Shown: positions 1 through 11,130, counted from the stretch's first letter. The stretch: 64,000 nt of DNA from Liolophura sinensis (GCF_032854445.1 NC_088307.1:27382547-27446546), one strand, 5' to 3'. Made by a program: numbers and translations. The notes: generated from the letters alone by a model not told the origin.

Positions 1-6
1 GCTTAC

Positions 7-234
7 CTGTGTTGACCTCGCAGACGTCAGAGTGGCCATGACAGTTACAGGGGATACACTTTGCGAAAGGTCCTCCATTGGCTGGATCACGCCTATACCC
101 TGGGGCACACGACTCACAAAACTGCCCCACATAACCCTCTGGGCATGTACACTGCTCAACCCACCCTGCCTCCTCGCCTCCATTAAATCCTCGCCGCGCT
201 GTATCCAGCTGAATGTCATCTATGAACCCAACTC
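7..234 (-). CDS. Laminin gamma exon 11: end of L4 domain, LE repeats
   Basis: Exon bounded by a TTTCAG acceptor (235-236 on the plus strand) and a GTAAGC donor (1-6). It enters in phase 1 and leaves in phase 1. It encodes about residues 658-734: the last L4 strands ([15 protein letters not shown]), then a cysteine-rich LE stretch with [15 protein letters not shown] and the start of the next LE repeat [15 protein letters not shown]. Order and spacing match the L4-to-LE transition of vertebrate laminin gamma 1. The gene continues off the left edge, so the remaining LE repeats and the coiled coil are not in this window. Confidence 0.95.
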
Positions 235-737
235 CTGAAACAAAAAGTGAGAAATGGATTATTGTCAAAATGTATTTGATTGATGTGGCATCGACTAATG
301 AAGAGTATTAAATTCCTCTAGCTATTTGATGGCCCAAAATCTAGTTCATCCACTTAACAGTTTAGCTTAGGAAGTTTCGAAATTCACTCTGAAATCTCAA
401 TATTTCGAATTTAATTAAGTTAACCTCAGGAGAAGCAAGGTGTCAATTCTCCTTGGAGTGACTTGAAATATATTTACTTATTTGATTGGTCTTTTACACC
501 GTACTCAGAATATTTCACTTATGCGACAGCAGTCAGCATTATGGTGGGTGGAAACCGGGCAGAGGCCCGGGGGAAACCCACGACCATCCGCAGGTTGCAG
601 GACCGACTTGAAATATAGGAATACCGTCAAAATGAACTCCTATGGAGTTACTTATCTTATTTGATGGCCCGGATGTTTGCTTTAGGGCTGTATGTTTGTG
701 GCTACCAAAATGTGAGAGTGGAAGAGAAGCCACAAAC
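235..737 (-). other. Laminin intron 10 with one truncated SINE
   Basis: Short intron between exons 10 and 11. The only recognisable content is the truncated SINE at 473-604; the rest is AT-rich without visible coding or repeat structure. Confidence 0.85.
473..604 (-). mobile_element. tRNA-derived SINE, family A, 5'-truncated, with target duplication
   Basis: The 3' body of the common SINE (minus strand): Pol III head missing, conserved CCATAATGCTG and GAAATATTC segments present, T/A-rich tail at the left end. A 13-bp direct repeat, GACTTGAAATATA, flanks it at 460-472 and 605-617, as expected of target-primed reverse transcription with 5' truncation. Confidence 0.85.
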
Positions 738-1043
738 CTCCTGGTGTGTATGTCCCCCTGATCTTCAGATCTGTCAGATTGGACAGGATTGCCACAAAGT
801 CTTGAGCTTTGAGGCGAGGTGTCCACTGGTAATTGGTGTGCTCGTGCAAGCGGAACTGGTAGTTCTGCCTTGTGACCTTGGGTAGGGAATTCCCCTGCCC
901 AAAGATGGGAATGGACAGCGTCTGTCCATTTCCTTCCAGCACAACATCCAAAATGGACGCCCTGACAGCCTGCTCTTCCCCAATTCTCAACGTGAATCGC
1001 AAATACTGGTTGTAGCTGAATCGCTGGTCACCTAGGTAACGCG
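738..1043 (-). CDS. Laminin gamma exon 10: L4 (laminin IV) domain core
   Basis: Encodes about residues 556-658, from RYLGDQRFSYNQYLRF through SIPIFGQGNSLP and FRLHEHTNYQW to NLTDLKIRGTYTPG, the body of the laminin IV domain of gamma chains. Acceptor TTTCACAG is strong. The donor GGAG|GTTTGT is weak, but it is the only nearby GT that keeps phase 1 into exon 11 and continues the L4 homology. An N-glycosylation sequon NLT is present. L4 is the globular domain that splits an LE repeat in gamma subunits. Confidence 0.95.
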
Positions 1044-1921
1044 CTGTGAAACAAAAATTTTGAAAGCAATGTGAGCAAAAAGCATAATGCAAATGTTCCA
1101 TTTACATCAACAAAATGTTTGCCTGCACATGGGTTCAACAAGAATCTAGAGTCTCGGAATTTCAATAATTGCTCATCACTAAAGTCGATGCAGCGATAAA
1201 GACAATGACAGGAAATTTGGCGTTGAACAATTAGACCCCAAATTGTCTGATATTGATCTGATAATGACATAATTATTCAAACACAGAATTTACCAGAAAA
1301 TCTGTCCTGAAAACTTAACTCACTTTAATAGACTTTACTCATGGAGGCATGGCTGTGTATTTATTGCCTAGATAACACAAAAAACCCCATTTATTTTTTA
1401 ACAGTCACAATTTACTTATGCAGACTGATCTGTTGTCTACCACACTATAATTTCCGATTATTATATCAGGCACAGTTGTCACAATATCATCCAGTGTTGT
1501 TCATTTCTCTACATCTTCCCATGACGTCTTTCACTGCCTCATCTGCTACAGTAGCTACTGCTGCAAGCAAGTTCCTCCATGAGCACTGTCTGGAATATCG
1601 CCAAGTGAAGTGATTGGGCAGATATAGTCGTAATGTTCATGAGTTTACAGATGGAGAGACAGATGTACAAAGCTGTAGCCCCACGTGCAAAAACATAATA
1701 TGGTGAAATATTTTATTAGCCCACATTTGCCATGGATAATTACTTGCCTCACCTGAGCAAAGATTTCTGCTAATTACTTGCCTCACCTGACCAAAGATTT
1801 CTGCTAATTACTTGCCTCACCTGACCAAAGATTTCTGCTAATTACTTGCCTCACCTGACCAAAGATTTCAGCTTTTCAGCTTGTTACCAATTACGGATAC
1901 AGAGTTATCTCCTTAACTTAC
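1044..1921 (-). other. Laminin intron 9
   Basis: Intron without coding potential. A 34-bp tandem array lies at 1738-1872; nothing else is recognisable in 1044-1737. Confidence 0.8.
1738..1872. repeat. 34-bp tandem repeat, 4 copies
   Basis: Units starting TACTTGCCTCACCTGA recur at 1741, 1775, 1809 and 1843, exactly 34 bp apart and almost identical. Confidence 0.95.
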
Positions 1922-2041
1922 GTGGTGCCCTGAAGTAGGCTGCTTCTTGACCATCGGAGGATATGCCCAGCTCCTTGGTAAGGCTGTACTGTGTGGAGAT
2001 CTTATTGTGCTGTCTGTCCGTACCCTCCCACCTGTCCTTAC
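1922..2041 (-). CDS. Laminin gamma exon 9: start of L4 domain
   Basis: Encodes KDRWEGTDRQHNKIS...SSDGQEAAYFRAP, about residues 516-556, the N-terminal part of the laminin IV domain. Acceptor TTTGTCCAG and donor CCAC|GTAAGT are good. It enters in phase 1, pairing with the donor of exon 8 at 3450, and leaves in phase 1. Confidence 0.93.
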
Positions 2042-3450
2042 CTGGACAAATAAGCATGAAAAGCATGAATAGGTGATAGATTAATAACATGGAGAAGTGA
2101 CAGAGTTGTTCGTACATATACCTATCATAGCACCTCTTGGGAGGAATTAAATACATAAAGTGAATACAGAGACATAATAAAGATGAAACCAGTGAGAGAC
2201 ACAGTGTCCAGGATTTTTTTATTTTATCTATTTCCTAATTAACAGTGAAGAAAATATCACTTATTGGTCCGTTACACAAGTGCATACAAACAATCTTTAT
2301 CTTGACTTTTTCCCATCCTCAAAACACACATTTTCAAACACAGATTAATTGCCATACTTAAAAATGTTTCTCTTGAACGTTGTTGGTGATCAATCAGTAT
2401 ATGGGTTAATATCACTTATTGGTCCGTTACACAAGTGAAAGAGCATACAAACAATCTTTATCTTAACTTTTCCCCATCCACAAAACACACATTTTCACAC
2501 ACAGATTAATTGCCATACTTAAAAATGTTTCTCTTGAACGTTGTTGGTGATCAATCAGTATATGGGTTAATATCACTTATTGGTCCGTTACACAAGTGCA
2601 TACAAACAATCTTTATCATAACTTTTCCCCATTCGCAAAACACACATTTTCACACACAGATTAATTGCCATACTTAAAAATGTTTCTCTTGAACGTTGTT
2701 GGTGATCAATCAGTTCATGGGTTGAGGAAACCACAGTGCTGTGGGGGTAAAACCACTGATCGTTGGAAAGTTACTGACAAACTTTCCTACGTGTGATATA
2801 CAGATATGCGAACCATATATGTGGAAGACAAGAGGATAGGTAATCCCTACCATTTTCAAAGTTTGACTCTATGATCCTGTGATATACAGATATGCGAACC
2901 ATATAGGTGGAAGACAAGAGGATAAGTAATCCCTACCATTTTCAAAGTTTGACTCTATGATCCTGTGATATACAGACATGCGAACCATATAGGTGGAAGA
3001 CAAGAGGATAAGTAATCCCTACCATTTTCAAAGTTTGACTCTATGATCCTGTGATATACAGACATGCGAACCATATAGGTGGAAGACAAGAGGATAAGTA
3101 ATCCCTACCATTTTCAAAGTTTGACTCTATGATCCTGTGATATACAGACATGCGAACCATATAGGTGGAAGACAAGAGGATAAGTAATCCCTACTATTTT
3201 CAAAGTTTGACTCCATGATCCTGTGATATACAGATATGTGAACCATATACGTGGAAGACAAGAGGATAGGTAATCCCTACCATTTTCGAAGTTTGACTCT
3301 ATGATCCTGTGATATACAGACATGTGAACCATACACGTGGAAGACAAGAGGATAGGTAATCCCTACCATTTTCAAAGTTTGACTATGATCCTGTGATATA
3401 CAGATATGTGAACCGTATACGTGGAAGACAAGAGGATAGGTAATCCCTAC
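2042..3450 (-). other. Laminin intron 8, mostly tandem repeats
   Basis: About 1.4 kb, over 80% of which is two arrays: a ~155-161 bp unit (2228-2722) and an 86-bp unit (2793-3478) that overlaps the end of exon 8. Confidence 0.9.
2228..2722. repeat. ~155-161 bp tandem repeat, about 3 copies
   Basis: ATCACTTATTGGTCCG recurs at 2256, 2411 and 2572. The second copy carries a 6-bp insertion (AAAGAG), which explains the longer spacing. Confidence 0.93.
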
Positions 3451-3478
3451 CATTTTCAAAGTTTGACTCTATGATCCT
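2793..3478. repeat. 86-bp tandem array that includes the exon 8 splice-donor region
   Basis: GATCCTG recurs at 2873, 2959, 3045, 3131, 3217, 3303, 3387 and 3473: eight units of 86 bp, one of 84. On the minus strand each unit holds the last 26 nt of exon 8, the same GTAGGG donor, and the first part of the intron. Each also ends in a pyrimidine-containing stretch and CACAG immediately before the exonic 26 nt, so each could act as a micro-exon. The rightmost copy is the real exon end. Confidence 0.95.
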
Positions 3479-3587
3479 GGAGTAGTATCCTGCAGCCGAG
3501 TTACAGATGGATGAATGGCCGTAGCAGAAACAAGCCTCACAACCAAACGGGTTGTTGTAGGACAGGCCAAAGTATCCGGGCTTACAT
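3451..3587 (-). CDS. Laminin gamma exon 8: LE repeats 4-5
   Basis: Encodes [20 protein letters not shown] and [16 protein letters not shown], then [10 protein letters not shown], about residues 470-516: the end of one LE repeat and the half LE repeat that L4 interrupts. Acceptor TTCATTCAG is good; the donor AATG|GTAGGG is weak. Phase 1 at the donor joins exon 9 to give NFENG-KDRW, as in gamma homologues. The last 26 nt and the donor are tandemly repeated in the adjacent intron. Confidence 0.92.
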
Positions 3588-4263
3588 CTGAATGAAGAAG
3601 GAATTGTGTAATCAATGAATTTACCAGACTTGCATGAAATGGGAAAAACATCAAAATTTAGCATTTTTCAAGAGAGTGAGTGAGTGCTTAGGGTTTAATG
3701 TCATACTTAACAATTTTTCAGTCATCTGATGACGAAGAAGTCCTTAGAATGCACGTAATGTGCCTCCTTGTTGCAGGCTGGATTTCCACCGCTATTTTAT
3801 CCAGTGCTGCTTCACTGAGAAAACCCGAGCCATTATACTGAAACATGTCAACCAGTCTTTGCACTATCCCCTTAATGCTGAATGCCAAGCCAAGGAAGCT
3901 ACAATTTCCTATCTTAATTTATTCATCCACCTTATTGGGCTATGTAAGAGATTTTCGTAAAGACTGATCAATTTTTGTTTCAGAAAAACGTTATCCAAAG
4001 TAGCACTTTAAGACCTTAATGTGCTGGGTTTGAACATGCCCATTAGGTCTCCTACATCATGTCTTGCACATGGTGTCTCGTACATGTAGGTCTGTAGTTG
4101 TGAACTGGATTTTGAACACAGGTCCTCCATATTACTCTACAGCTACAGTGCTAGTAAGAACAGATTTGTGAACTATATATTCAGTTTGGTCATAATTCCA
4201 GGTGTTTTTATCTGTCTCCAGTGAAATCAAGCGTGATACAAGTGTGACTCTGTAATAGCCTAC
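3588..4263 (-). other. Laminin intron 7
   Basis: Holds one family-B SINE (3670-3925). Nothing else recognisable. Confidence 0.8.
3670..3925 (-). mobile_element. tRNA-derived SINE, family B, partial
   Basis: Minus-strand copy. The 3' end at the left has GAGTGAGTGAGTG and CAATTTTTCAGTCAT. The GGATTTCCACCGCT and CACTGAGA blocks are shared with copies at 18388, 54197 and 61211. The tRNA-like head is missing at the right end. Confidence 0.85.
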
Positions 4264-4371
4264 CTGTCACAGTCCTGCCCCTCCACATTATCCTTACAGG
4301 AACAATCCCCTGTGTCAGGAGAGCAGCGAGGGTTGTTGTCAAGGGAACCAGCCTCCACACAGGCACAGGAT
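4264..4371 (-). CDS. Laminin gamma exon 7: LE repeat 4
   Basis: Encodes SCACVEAGSLDNNPRC, then DTGDCSCKDNVEGQDCD, about residues 434-470, a canonical LE (EGF-like) repeat first half. Acceptor CCCACAG, donor ACAG|GTAGGC. Phase 2 at both ends; the split arginine codons match exons 6 and 8. Confidence 0.95.
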
Positions 4372-6435
4372 CTGTGGGCCAAAAAAAAATAAAACAATAA
4401 TATCAGTTCACAATGAATAATGCTAGCAAGAAAAAGGTGTTTTATACCTTACTCAAGAATTTCACTTAAACGGCCACAGCCAGCATTATTGTGAGTGGAA
4501 ACCGGGCAGAAACACCCGACCATTCGCAGGTTGCTGCAGACCTTCCCAGGAAGCCAGCATGAGCTGGACTTGAACTCACAGCAACCGCATTGGTGAGAGG
4601 CTCCTAGGTCATTACACTGCGCTAGCACGCTAACCAATTTTGCCACAAGGCCCCCTATGAACAGATTCATTGTATACATAAAAACACTGTCATTGCAAAT
4701 TCTAATTTAACAAATTTGATTTTCATGTACCGTAAGTTTGTATTTCAGATTTGTATTTTGTGTTTTTATTTCACTGGAGCATTCATGAATAGTTGACTTT
4801 AATAATGTGCCGAAATGACCATCAGAATTTTGTCCAGATTTGATGTAGGTGTTGAAAACTCTAACTTAATCTGTAACTTGTTATGCTGAAGCCATCTTCC
4901 AAGTTCCAATTCAACACAATCAACAGTTTTGCAATTACAATTAACTGTTTTGCAAATACTATGAACTGTTTTGCGAAAAGTCCAGAAAACTGTTTAGAAA
5001 AAAGGACCAAAATTTTGCCCATTTTGGATGTAAGAGTTGGAAATTCAAACTTGATCTGTAACTTGTTTAGAGTGACGTCCAGTACATTGCCCCAAGGCCC
5101 AGTTCAGTATGATTAAATGTGTTATAAATAATCTGGAAAACCTTTGTGAGGGACTGGAAGACTGGGCTCATGCTGGCAGTAGACTGTGTCTGTTGGGCAT
5201 GTAAGATAAAATGGAAAATGGCTGAGCAAATGTTCAGCTATGGTAGTAAAAGAACTTCATTCGAGTACTAACTCGTTGGAGTGGTCTTTGATATGCAAAT
5301 TGCTTCCCATGATGGGCTATCCGTGTACTATGGGTGGCCACTGTAGCCCTCTGATTGGCTGAGCAACAACTCAGCTGACAACAGTCAATGTCTGCGCGGA
5401 TGGTTTAACAATTTCGTCACAGTATAGGCTGCTAAAACTGATACAGATGTGGAAGGCTTTCTACAGATACTAAGTACACCAGATACATTGGTGTATCTGC
5501 TGTAAATTCTTACTCTGTTCAAATCTGGTGAAGTAGCTGGAGAGACAGAAAGCTTATCTAGATAAGTGATTACATAAGAAACTGTAGCCCTGCAAGAAAG
5601 GCTTGTAGAAATGAAGTCAATCTGATTGCGTGTCCACAAAACATGGAAAATGGTGACAAATCTGGAAAAAATCACCAGACGAACCCAATACCCTTCTTGT
5701 TCTCTTACATGTTGGTAGACATAAAAATTGTAGCCCTACATGAAACTTTTCTTGATTACAAAATGTGGCAAAGTCCATAAATCTCATAAGCAAGGAAGTC
5801 ACAGAAATCCATTTTACAAGAAACTGTTGCCCTGCATGGAGGCTTAATTCTAGAGAACATGTTTACTACAGAAAACAAACTGTTAATATAACTGGTGAAC
5901 TTTTGCACTGAAAGTCTATCAATTAAAATCATAAAAAAACATTCACAAAGCCTATAAAACTAAAACCAATAAAACAGTTCAATCCATCAGTAGGCCCTTT
6001 TCATACACAGGCAAAAAAAAAAATAAAAAATCAAACAACAAAACATAACTTTAAATCACTGTATGTTTGAGATCTTTATAATGATTGCCATTATACAACA
6101 GGTTAAAAAAAAAGCTTAATCAGCAATCCGAGACTGTGAGAATGTGCATTTACACACCGTACCTTACACTAGGGAACAAAATGTAAAAGCCTAACCTTCA
6201 ATGCAAGTACAATATACAAGTGCTACAAAAAAAAAGCTTAACCTTCAGACCATGTATGAGATCCCTTTATACAGTTGCTAAAAAATAAAACAATAAAACA
6301 CAAACCTTAAATGGACACCACCATCTTCTTGCAGGCCAGCCAAAAATGATTTACGATTCATAACATTCACATTGACCAGACTTCTTGACAAAGGATTTAC
6401 ATATGACTTTCACTTTCACTTTGCTGACAGCTCAC
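4372..6435 (-). other. Laminin intron 6
   Basis: Contains the family-A SINE at 4437-4652. The rest (4653-6435) is AT-rich with short A-runs; I see no coding or ordered repeats. Confidence 0.75.
4437..4652 (-). mobile_element. tRNA-derived SINE, family A, near full length
   Basis: Minus-strand copy with the tRNA-like head at the right: GTTAGCGTGCTAGCGCA (A-box region) and GAGTTCAAGTCCAGC (B box). The body reads toward the left end. Confidence 0.88.
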
Positions 6436-6553
6436 CTGCATCCCTGAGGCCCAAAGCTGTAGTAGTTCGTCTGACACCGGTCACACTTGTCACCCGTCAC
6501 TCCCGGCTTACAACGACAACGTCCCAGAGCGTCGCACTGTAACGTGACAGAAC
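6436..6553 (-). CDS. Laminin gamma exon 6: LE repeat 3
   Basis: Encodes [38 protein letters not shown], about residues 395-434. The GRCxCKPGVxGxKCDRC pattern is typical of laminin gamma LE3. Acceptor TGCTTCAG and donor GCAG|GTGAGC. Enters phase 1, leaves phase 2. Confidence 0.96.
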
Positions 6554-8118
6554 CTGAAGCAGAGAGACTAAGACTACAGGAAACCGACAGGCTTGACAAC
6601 CGACAATCAATTCACTTTGCACAAGTTTTTATATTTCCCTAAAGTGGAAGTAAGCACAAAGACAAGGGCAATGTTCTGCGCCAAATATTATTTTAAAAAG
6701 GACAAATTGTTAGGTACAGGATAAAACTGCGACGTAAATTTTCTACTAATAAGAACAGCTGGAACATTTACAATTATGTCCTGTGTGAACTTCATAATCT
6801 TTTCTAGGCTAAAGTAGACTTGTCTGTTCATCTGTTTTCTTTGTATCTAGCATGATTTTAAGCTTGTGTTGTGTTTGGATCGTGTTAAAAACAGCGATGA
6901 GTTACAGGCGCAGGACAAAATGGAGCGGCCGAAGTAATCAAGACAGATTTTCATATGCAAATTATATGTCATATTCGTAAAAAGCAAATGGCCTTCATGT
7001 AAGATGAAATTAAAATAACCCTAAAAAGCAATCCGCTTCCTGACCACCTGAGATCACAATCTTCACTGATAACGAACAGCAGGCAGGGGCCAATTTCATG
7101 AAACTCAATTTTGCATATCACATTTTTCTGACATTTTTGTACATAAATGTATAACATTCTATTGATTGATAGCTCCTTGAGGTGATCAGTCTTATAAGAA
7201 TGAATGAATGAATGAATGAATGAATGAATGAATGAATGAATGCTTGAGGTTTTAACATCATCCTTAACACTTTTCCAGTCATATGACATTGAAGAGTCAT
7301 TAGGTGTGTGGACATACATGTATAACTTGTCTCCTTGTGGCAGGTAGAGTCCATGGCGCCAAAGTGCTGCCACTTCTGAAGTATCATGCCGAAGATACCA
7401 GACATGAAACCTCAGCCAGTCACATTATACTGACACCATGCCAACCAGTCCTGTTTCCTTACTCTAACCCTTCAGTGCTGAGTGCCAATCGAGGCAGCAT
7501 CCAGCACCATTACTAAAATCTTTGGAATGACTCCACCCGGGTTTGACCTTGGGACTCCCGACTTCGCAGCAGATGCTCTATCCATCAGGCCACCAAATCA
7601 GTTCAGATTTATAAGCAGAGTGATCTTATGCTAAGATAAGATAAGAAATGATAATTGATTCCTGAAGCTTCACGGAAGAAAGCCCAGGTTTGTCCAACAA
7701 ATCTCCAAAACATTTTACTTTGCACTTTACTGAACCGAGATAAAAACAAACCAGTTGAAATGTCTTTTCCAGTGTTTATTAAATAAACTGCTCAGTTTAC
7801 AGCACATTTTATATCACAAAATCACACTGTCCATTCATATCAGCTAATTAATTGTTGAGCACAGCAGAATGTTTTGACCGTACGCATGCTATGTGCAAGT
7901 ACGCAGGTTTTACGGCCAAGCCATTGAGTGTGTCATTCATCCAAAGTAATGCAGACGCTCACTTTGAACTTTATGCTTGCGCAAACAGCTGAGAAATATC
8001 ACGCTACTTTCCTCACTGATCTCAGATCTGGGTAGGGCTGTATAGGGTCAGTCATGCATGATGTTCATGATGAAATTAACTGAATTAAACCAATTAACTG
8101 ATACCAATCTCTTCTTAC
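6554..8118 (-). other. Laminin intron 5
   Basis: Contains a family-C SINE (7198-7602). The flanks 6554-7197 and 7603-8118 show nothing recognisable. Confidence 0.75.
7198..7602 (-). mobile_element. tRNA-derived SINE, family C, full length
   Basis: On the minus strand it starts with a tRNA-like head: GGCCTGATGGATAGAGC (A box) and GGTCAAACCC (B box), near 7600-7535. It ends in a GAAT-type microsatellite tail (7199-7243). The region 7275-7303 holds AGTCAT twice, 18 bp apart, relevant to the array at 20396. Confidence 0.88.
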
Positions 8119-8307
8119 CTATTTCATTACACTGGCAATCAGTACACCTGTCATCCGCAGGGCGACGGAAGTGATTCCGCTTACACAGCTCGCAGTTCGC
8201 CCCCGCAGTGTTGTCCCGGCAATCTTTGCAGTAGCCTCCCCGTCCTGTGCGCCGGTAGAGTTCCTCATCGAAGTAACACTCAGTAGCTCGGTTGTTACAC
8301 TCGCACG
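8119..8307 (-). CDS. Laminin gamma exon 5: LE repeat 2
   Basis: Encodes CECNNRATECYFDEELYRRT, GRGGYCKDCRDNTAGANCELC, then the start of LE3 CTDCQCNEIG, about residues 332-395. This is strongly like the LAMC1 LE2 repeat (ECYFDxELYRxTGxGG). Acceptor TTCATTGCAG, donor ATAG|GTAAGA, phase 1 at both ends. Confidence 0.97.
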   Translation of the reverse strand, partial: RASVTTELLSVTSMRNSTGAQDGEATAKIAGTTLRGRTASCVSGITSVALRMTGVLIASVMK

Positions 8308-8423
8308 CTGCAATGAAATACGTCAAATTAAGTAACTTTTATTGTCCATTCTTTGTGACTGTTGAGCTTGGGATGCTCTATTTCATATGCTTAAAATGTG
8401 TTAATAGATACAGTCAAGAATAC

Positions 8424-8532
8424 CCCCGGGCTCTGCCCAGTTTCCTCATACCATAATGCTGGCCGCTGTCGTATCAGTGAAATATTCATGAGTACAGAGT
8501 AAAACAGCAATCAAATAAATAAATAGATAAAT
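8424..8532 (+). mobile_element. SINE family A, 3' part
   Basis: Plus-strand fragment: CCCGGGCTCTGCCCAGTTTC, CATAATGCTGGCCGCTGTCG, ending in CAATCAAATAAATAAAT. The tRNA head is absent. Confidence 0.88.
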
Positions 8533-8699
8533 CTTCAAGAATACTCAAGAACTCCTAGCTCACAGGCTAGCAGTCAGTTTTTACAGGGAAGAACTTCAGA
8601 GAGCACAAGGTAAGCCACCAACCTATGCAATGTTCATGTGTACATGTGTATGCACACCACCACACTGAACACAAGTTGTCTTCAACAAACATTAAATTG

Positions 8700-8935
8700 C
8701 ACAGCTGATAGGGCGAGTCCATGCTGCCCAAGAGCTGAGGTCACTGAAGTATCACGCCAAAGACACCAGACAGGGTACCCCATCCAGTCACATTATACTG
8801 ATGCTGGGCCAACCAGTCACGCTTCCTTGCTCTAACCTTTCATTCAGTGCTGAAGTCTTTAGTATGACCCAGCCCGGGTTTGATCCAGGGTCTCCCTACT
8901 TCACTGTAGACCCTCTACCCAATGGGACACCAAAG
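8700..8935 (-). mobile_element. SINE family C, partial
   Basis: Minus-strand copy sharing GGCGAGTCCATGCTGCC, GACACCAGACA and the tRNA-like head (GGTTTGATCC region near 8876-8888) with the copies at 7198, 16003 and 31274. Confidence 0.82.
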
Positions 8936-9025
8936 TGTACGTCCTTTTCGTTGTAAAAGAGTGCATGAAAGGAATTCAGAAAACTCATCACGCGAGTGAT
9001 GAAGAAAGTTCTAAAAAAAATCTGA

Positions 9026-9245
9026 ATGGCCTCCGTAGCTAAGTGGTATAACATAATTGCAGCACAATGACTCAGGAGCCTTTGACATATGTGGTTTCTG
9101 TGACTTCAAACCCAGTCCTTGCTGGCTTCCCCTCCAAGCATACAAGGGAAGATCTGTCAGCAACCTGCAGAGGCCTAATTGTGGGTTTCCCCCCAGGCTA
9201 TGCCCCGATTTCTTTCTCCATAATGTTTATAATTTTTGAATACAG
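9026..9245 (+). mobile_element. SINE family A, divergent, with tRNA-like head
   Basis: Plus-strand copy: GGCCTCCGTAGCTAAGTGGT (A-box region), GACTTCAAACCC (B-box region), then GGGTTTCCCCCCAGGC and CCATAATG. Open frames here are shadows of the element. Confidence 0.8.
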
Positions 9246-9743
9246 CATACAACTCCAAGCAAATGAAATAAATACTAAACTTGAAAAAACAATTTCTGAG
9301 AGATGTGGCATCATGAACAGTAACAATGCAATACCACAAGAACAGATCATTGCTCGTCCTGTAAAATCATCCTGTCATCCCGTCAACATGACTGTATCAA
9401 TGTTAGTCTCACTGAAAACTGTTGTTCTGCAAACTAGGAATGTTGTTACACTTCAGAGTTGAGGGTGGTTTCTTACAATGTACATCATTAAGAAATTTTA
9501 CAACAAAGTATAACATTTACAAGTTTTTGTATCAGAAATATTGGAATTTATAGCTGTAGTGTGTTAAATGATCCCAAAGTTTGTACAACAGCTGGTCATC
9601 TTGTACTTCAACCCTACTGCTGTATCAGAATGTTGCAGTTTATATATACTATATTTTGGTCATTTGTCAGTCTATCCATCCTAACCCCACCCCACTCCAA
9701 CAAAAGAAGGAAATGACACAAAGCCGGGCATCAGTCAACTTGC

Positions 9744-10737
9744 TATCATCAACATCTGGGTCCAACTCCAGAAAGTCAGTCATCAACATCTGGGTCCAAC
9801 TGCACAAAGTCAATCATCAACATCTGGGTCCAAATCCACAAAGTCAATCATCAACATCTGCGTCCAACTGCACAAAGTCAATCATCAACATCTGGGTCCA
9901 ACTGCACAAAGTCAATCATCAACATCTGGGTCCAACTCCACAAAGTTAATCATCAAAATCTGGGACCAACTCCACAAAGTCAATCATCAGCACCTGGGTC
10001 CAACTGGACAAAGTCAATCATCGACATCTGGGTCCAACTCCAGAAAGTCAGTCATCAACATCTGGGTCCAAATCCACAAAGTCAATCATCAACATCTGGG
10101 TCCAACTCCACAAAGTCGATCATCAACATCCGGGTCCAAATCCACAAAGTCAATCATCAACATCTGGGTCCAACTGCACAAAGTCAATCATCAACATCTG
10201 GGTCCAACTGCACAAAGTTAATCATCAACATCTGGGTCCAAATCCACAAAGTCAATCATCGACATCTGGGTCCAACTGCACAAAGTCAATCATCAACATC
10301 TGGGTCCAACTGCACAAAGTCAATCATCAACATCTGCGTCCAACTGCACAAAGTCAATCATCAACATCTGGGTCCAACTGCACAAAGTCAATCATCAACA
10401 TCTGGGTCCAACTGCACAAAGTCAATCGTCAACATCTGCGTCCAACTGCACAAAGTCAATCATCAACATCTGGGTCCAACTGGACAAAGTCAATCATCAA
10501 CATCTGGGTCCAACTGGACAAAGTCAATCATCAACATCTGGGTCCAACTGCACAAAGTCAGTCATCAACATCTGGGTCCAACTGCACAAAGTCAGTCATC
10601 AACATCTGGGCTCAACTGCACAAAGTCAATCATCAACATCTGGGTCCAACTGCACAAAGTCAATCATCAACATCTGGGTCCAACTCCACAAAGTCAATCA
10701 ACATCTGGGTCCAACTCCACAAAGTCAATCATCAACA
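9744..10737. repeat. 34-bp minisatellite, about 29 copies
   Basis: Unit core CATCAACATCTGGGTCCAAC plus TGCACAAAGTCAAT, 34 bp. Copies differ at a few fixed sites (TGCAC/TCCAC/TGGAC; GGG/GCG). Because 34 is not a multiple of three, no frame is conserved. It lies in laminin intron 4. Confidence 0.97.
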
Positions 10738-10964
10738 TAATGCTTATGATGAAATGACTGACAAAACCTTGCAGATTCACTTGGGTGCAGGCAAGGTTAT
10801 CTGGAAATAACTGGATGCTTCTAGTCACAGTAAGTAGAACTCCACGAAACTGACAATTAATGATGAAGCCATCAATCAGATGCTCTCAGCAAAATTACTT
10901 CCAGATGTTCAGAAATGCTTCAGGTCGTGAAAAGCCCTGCTCACTGGCATGGATGAGTGGCAAT

Positions 10965-11130
10965 ATTGAGTCACAAGGTTAAGTCACAAAGTCGAGTCAC
11001 AATGCTTTGTCACAAGGTCGTCACAATGCTGTCACAAGGTTGAGTCACAATTAATGCTGAGCCACCAGGTCAAGTCATGAGGTCATGTCACAATGTTGAA
11101 CCACCAGGTCGAGTCACAAGTTAGACTCAC
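10965..11130. repeat. Loose short tandem repeats (GAGTCACAA core)
   Basis: Irregular repetition of (G)AGTCACAAGGT and GTCACAATGCT, roughly 11-19 bp apart, too degenerate for a fixed period. Confidence 0.7.

Noticed and set aside
3114-3664. Longer laminin exon 8 reading into the 86-bp array
   Set aside because: The frame stays open for about 25 codons past 3451 but ends at TAG and loses the L4 homology, which resumes exactly at exon 9 when the donor at 3450 is used.
9581-9949. 122-codon plus-strand frame ending in HQHLGP repeats
   Set aside because: It runs into the 34-bp minisatellite, whose period is not a multiple of three; no domain or splice evidence.
9744-10737. CRISPR array
   Set aside because: Directly adjacent repeats without unique spacers, in a eukaryotic intron with SINEs; the other arrays fail in the same way.
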